Part shown: positions 60,848 through 64,000 of the stretch, in pieces | Position numbering within the stretch: the stretch's first letter is position 1 | Layout of the letters: the number at the start of each line of letters is the position of its first letter | NCBI RefSeq assembly: GCF_003473485.1 | Contig: NC_053048.1 | Coordinates: forward strand, 42,466,755-42,530,754 | DNA from: Medicago truncatula | Taxonomy: Eukaryota; Streptophyta; Magnoliopsida; Fabales; Fabaceae | Direction: 5' to 3' | DNA: 64,000 bases | The notes under the pieces: model-generated | The model's database searches: none | The model's input: the letters and a program-made list of their open reading frames with translations, nothing else | Told to the model about the DNA's origin: nothing | Made by a program: the position numbers and the translations under genes

Positions 60848-63179
60848 AGCACAAAAGTTTTTTTTTGTAAGAGACTATAATATTTTTATCTTGTTTAAGA
60901 CTATGTAAATTATTTTTAAGAGATTAATTTCTCTTCTTTTTTTCTTCATGTTTTTGTTTTTTTTGCTCTACTTTGCAACCTTAGAGTTGTTTCTCATAGA
61001 AGATGGAATCAATAAAATTGAAAGCTTATGATTATCTTAATTTATTTTCCTTCTTGGATGTTATTTTGTCCAAATTTGCACTTCTCAACTATATTGTTTG
61101 AGGAAAAGTCAAAATAGGTGTGTTTCAGAAAAAAGATAGTAAAGAAAAGAATAGGGAGAAAATTGAAAGTATGAGCAAAACAAAATTGAACGTGGAAGAA
61201 CATGACAAGCCTCAAAGCGTGCAACAAACGCAGGAAACTGTTTCTAGAATGAATGAATGAGGTCCATTAGTTCCACCAAAAAATCTCAATTGCTTTCATC
61301 ATGTGATGAGTCATGTGTGGTTTATAATAGTAACAAGTACCTAACAAAACCAACTTATGGAAAATAAATCGGTGTGAAAGGCAAGCTTACCTTTCCAATT
61401 TTCGTGGTGTATGTCTACTTTATCATTATTATTAAGAAGTTCAACATTTTGCTTTCGAATGACCCAAGCTTGGGACCTCACCTAACATGTGTGTTGGATT
61501 TAAATTATTTTGGAAATAAAGGGGCTATCCCTAAATAAAACTAAAAAAACCTCTAAAAAAAATGCCACAAAGTTAGAGAAGCAAAAACAAGAAAATATAA
61601 TCAAAAACTCTAACACTAGTAAAAATACTAAGACCAAACTTAGCAAAAAAAACTAAAGAAGACAAACCCAAGGAGATTTTTAATCTGGGAAACCAAGAAA
61701 TAGCAAGGGTTACGTGAACCACAACCATTTGATATAAGGGACGGTGTTGATATAGAATTTGACTCCACCTCAATGCTCATAAAGTCATAATCATTTCTCT
61801 ACTACGTACACACGGTTGAAAATAGCTCAAAGCTCAATCATAATAATAGTGTAATCTTGTTCATCCACCAGTTTAGCATTTCTCTGTATTTAAAGCTTTA
61901 TATTCAAAGAGAACTTGTTGGTTCGGCTCAATAAAGCCTAAAGCCCGTTAAGCCGACTCTAAACTATTTGAGATGTGCGTGTCTTATTTGTCCTATCAAT
62001 GATTTTTGGTTCAGATTTATTGTCCGCACAAAAAAAAAATATTGCAAACCTTAGTTCCCGTGTATTTAGTTTAATTGGTGGGGACAATACATAGTATATG
62101 TTGAGGCGGTAGTTCGAACCCTGAACACTCTATTTATCTTAAGATGCGATTTTCCAGTCACTAAACCACTTGACCAATAAAAAATTGCAATCATTATGTA
62201 TTAAAAAATATATATTCTATTGTGCCAATGTTAATCATGATTAAATTAATTTAAAAATATTTACATTAATTTTGTTGAGAAGGATTTCTGATTATAAAAC
62301 TCAGTTCATGGTGGCTCTTTGTCCTGCTCTAGGGACGGGGATATTTCCTAATAAATTTTTAAGATTCTAAAAATGTTGAATCAAGTGCGGGTATTTAGGA
62401 TTGTTCAAATTCGAAACGACCTAAATTAAAACTGCATTTCAATCTAAAATGTCATTGTTTGTTATAAACAAAAATTTATATTTTACATTCATTCAATAAA
62501 TGATGTATGTTGTGTTTAATAGTGACATGAAGGTGTACAAAATTAAACAATATTGGATTGTAAAAAACGCACAAAATAGATGCGGTCTTTACGCAAAAAA
62601 GCACACAATATTGAATTAATTTTGAGCATTTTTCAATGCAATATTAATTACTTTTTTTTAATTATAACTCTAGTTTTTTTTGTTGTGAACTATAACTTTA
62701 ATTAATATAATTACTTTCATCACTTTCAATTCCATATATTTTCTTTTATATTTATGATAATATGCAATTCACCAATACTTAATAATGCACTCAAAACTAT
62801 TTTTCCCACTCTTTCACTCATACACATTTTCTTAATTCATGTGAAATGAACAAAAAAACTTAATTATTATGGGACAGAGAGAGTAATACATATGATATGT
62901 TGATTTTTAATCTTTTTAATGATATTTATTAGTTTAATTATTTTTTACTACATATATATATATATATATATATGTTTTGAATATAATCAATCATTTTTCT
63001 AAATAATATAATTGATTATTGTCATTCTATAATATTAATTTTTAATATATTATATGTTATATTTTATATTAAACTTAATATTCCATAAAAAAAAAATGGA
63101 CCTAACCCAACCCGGTCCCACTAACTCTCTTTCTTGATTCTCAAGCAACCTAAGGATAAAAGTTTTTTTTTTCTCTCTC
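60848..63179. other. Intergenic between the two small-protein genes
   Basis: It contains the 3'UTR of copy 1 (to about 61020), a SINE-like element at 62060, a (TA)n run at about 62953-62973 and otherwise AT-rich DNA. The frame at 61573-61773 (minus) has no protein-like pattern that I trust. Confidence 0.5.
62060..62185 (+). mobile_element. tRNA-derived SINE
   Basis: An A box (tttagtttaattggtgggg, about 62065-62083) and B box (ggtagttcgaaccc, 62108-62121) are spaced as in a polymerase III promoter. The body ends near cactaaaccacttgaccaat, resembling the 3' body of the SINE at 33484. Confidence 0.65.
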
Positions 63180-63187
63180 TATAAATA
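63180..63187 (+). promoter_or_regulatory. TATA box of the second small-protein gene
   Basis: TATAAATA lies 96 bp before the ATG at 63276, followed by cacctcttcaataac as in copy 1. Confidence 0.75.
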
Positions 63188-63275
63188 CACCTCTTCAATA
63201 ACTAGTTTTACTAAAAATAGATACATCTAAAACATTTTTCTCTGTTTTGCAACAAAATCTTCCACTCTTTCTTTC

Positions 63276-63575
63276 ATGGCTGGTCTTCAACAATACAACT
63301 TTTTTCCAACTGATCTCTTCTACCCTCGTCCACAACCTCAACAATCTACTGCTTCTCCTAACGTGCTTCCTCTCAAAACTCCAAATAGTGAAGATCTTCC
63401 ACAAACTCAACAACAACAACCAGCTAGTAGCATGATCAAAGCCACCCCTTCTACTTCATCTTTGGTTTATACTCACAACACACAATCTTTTGCTGTTGTT
63501 GACAATAACATATCTAAATTGTCACTAAACCCACTTTCTTTGATGGTTTGGATGGATCAAGAAGATGAAGAATAA
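63276..63575 (+). CDS. Small conserved protein of unknown function, copy 2
   Basis: An intronless gene of 99 residues, the tandem paralogue of the gene at 60548 with 14 substitutions and no length change. Both conserved ends are kept (MAGLQQYNFFPTDLFYPRP and LSLMVWMDQEDEE). The 3'UTR word tcatagaagatgga followed by atcaataaaattgaaagctt is shared with copy 1, with AATAAA at 63659-63664. The two genes are about 2.4 kb apart in the same orientation. No function can be assigned from the sequence. Confidence 0.85.
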   Translation: MAGLQQYNFFPTDLFYPRPQPQQSTASPNVLPLKTPNSEDLPQTQQQQPASSMIKATPSTSSLVYTHNTQSFAVVDNNISKLSLNPLSLMVWMDQEDEE

Positions 63576-64000
63576 TCTCTTTACCTTTCAACTTTAGTTA
63601 TAATCTTCTTATGTTTAGACTTTTTCAATTTTCAAGTTACTCATAGAAGATGGAAATCAATAAAATTGAAAGCTTGTGATTTTCTTTATTTCTATGCCTA
63701 CTTTGATGTTTTTTGTCCAATTTTGCAATCCCGTTGAATGGTAAATTGTGTAACGTGAAAGGTAATGAATTCTAATCTAATTATCAAAACCGATCAAATA
63801 GTGTGAAATTGTTGAAGTAGTATTTGATTTCTTCCAAGTTTCAATAGTTTTCATTAGTTTTTGTCAAATAATTATAATATTCATTTTTTAGAAGTGCTAA
63901 ATTCAAATTGAAAATTGAAGAGTGTCTGCAAGTCAACTATCAATATTGTGTGAGGACAAAGTCAAAATTGGCGTGTCAGCAATCACGGCCCTAAAAATGT
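63576..64000. other. 3'UTR of copy 2 and flank
   Basis: The 3'UTR runs to about 63680. Beyond it the sequence is AT-rich with no gene to the window end. The segment around 63945-63975 (gtgaggacaaagtcaaaattggcgtg) resembles 61100-61124 downstream of copy 1, so the duplication extends past the 3'UTR. Confidence 0.6.

Overview
The window is nuclear DNA of a dicot plant, most likely a temperate legume (Medicago/Trifolium/pea type). It is AT-rich, has GT-AG introns, and its non-coding space is packed with small inverted-repeat transposons, tRNA-derived SINEs and Mutator-like elements (MULEs). The species call is inference: it rests on gene families, intron layout and element style, not on a match I could run.

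Layout. 1-12.7 kb is repeat-rich and holds no intact host gene. It contains foldback elements, a hAT-type miniature element with an 8-bp target duplication, a 3-kb decayed MULE (3467-6478) with a broken N-terminal domain gene, and a small TRIM retroelement with another element nested in one LTR. At 12.7-13.4 kb lies a calmodulin-like EF-hand gene (minus). From 13.4 to 23.5 kb there is no intact gene, but there are several miniature elements, a seven-copy 36-bp tandem repeat, and two broken copies of the 3' end and downstream flank of the next gene. SDP1, a patatin-domain triacylglycerol lipase of oil breakdown, occupies 23.5-27.1 kb (minus, 3 exons). Between SDP1 and the following gene sit three MULEs in 6.6 kb, each with an exact 9-bp target duplication. 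The largest (27706-31536) carries a plant mobile domain (PMD) gene with two in-frame stops and no transposase.

36.6-40.9 kb is a large calmodulin-binding-domain gene with three CaM-binding repeats. 43.3-45.7 kb is SQD1, UDP-sulfoquinovose synthase of chloroplast sulfolipid synthesis. 47.2-48.5 kb is an AOP-like 2-oxoglutarate dioxygenase (minus). 50-58.1 kb is a tandem array of clade-D-like PP2C phosphatases on the minus strand: one intact copy, one internally deleted pseudogene, one last-exon relic, and one nearly intact copy whose third splice donor is altered. 60.5-63.6 kb holds two tandem genes for a 99-residue protein I do not recognise, 86% identical, with similar promoters and 3' ends.

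The host genes do not form a pathway. SDP1 and SQD1 are both lipid genes but act in different compartments. The calmodulin-like gene and the CaM-binding-domain gene both belong to calcium signalling but are 23 kb apart. The most distinctive feature is the MULE population: four elements share a related terminal sequence, and three of these share a subterminal palindrome centred on GTTAAC.
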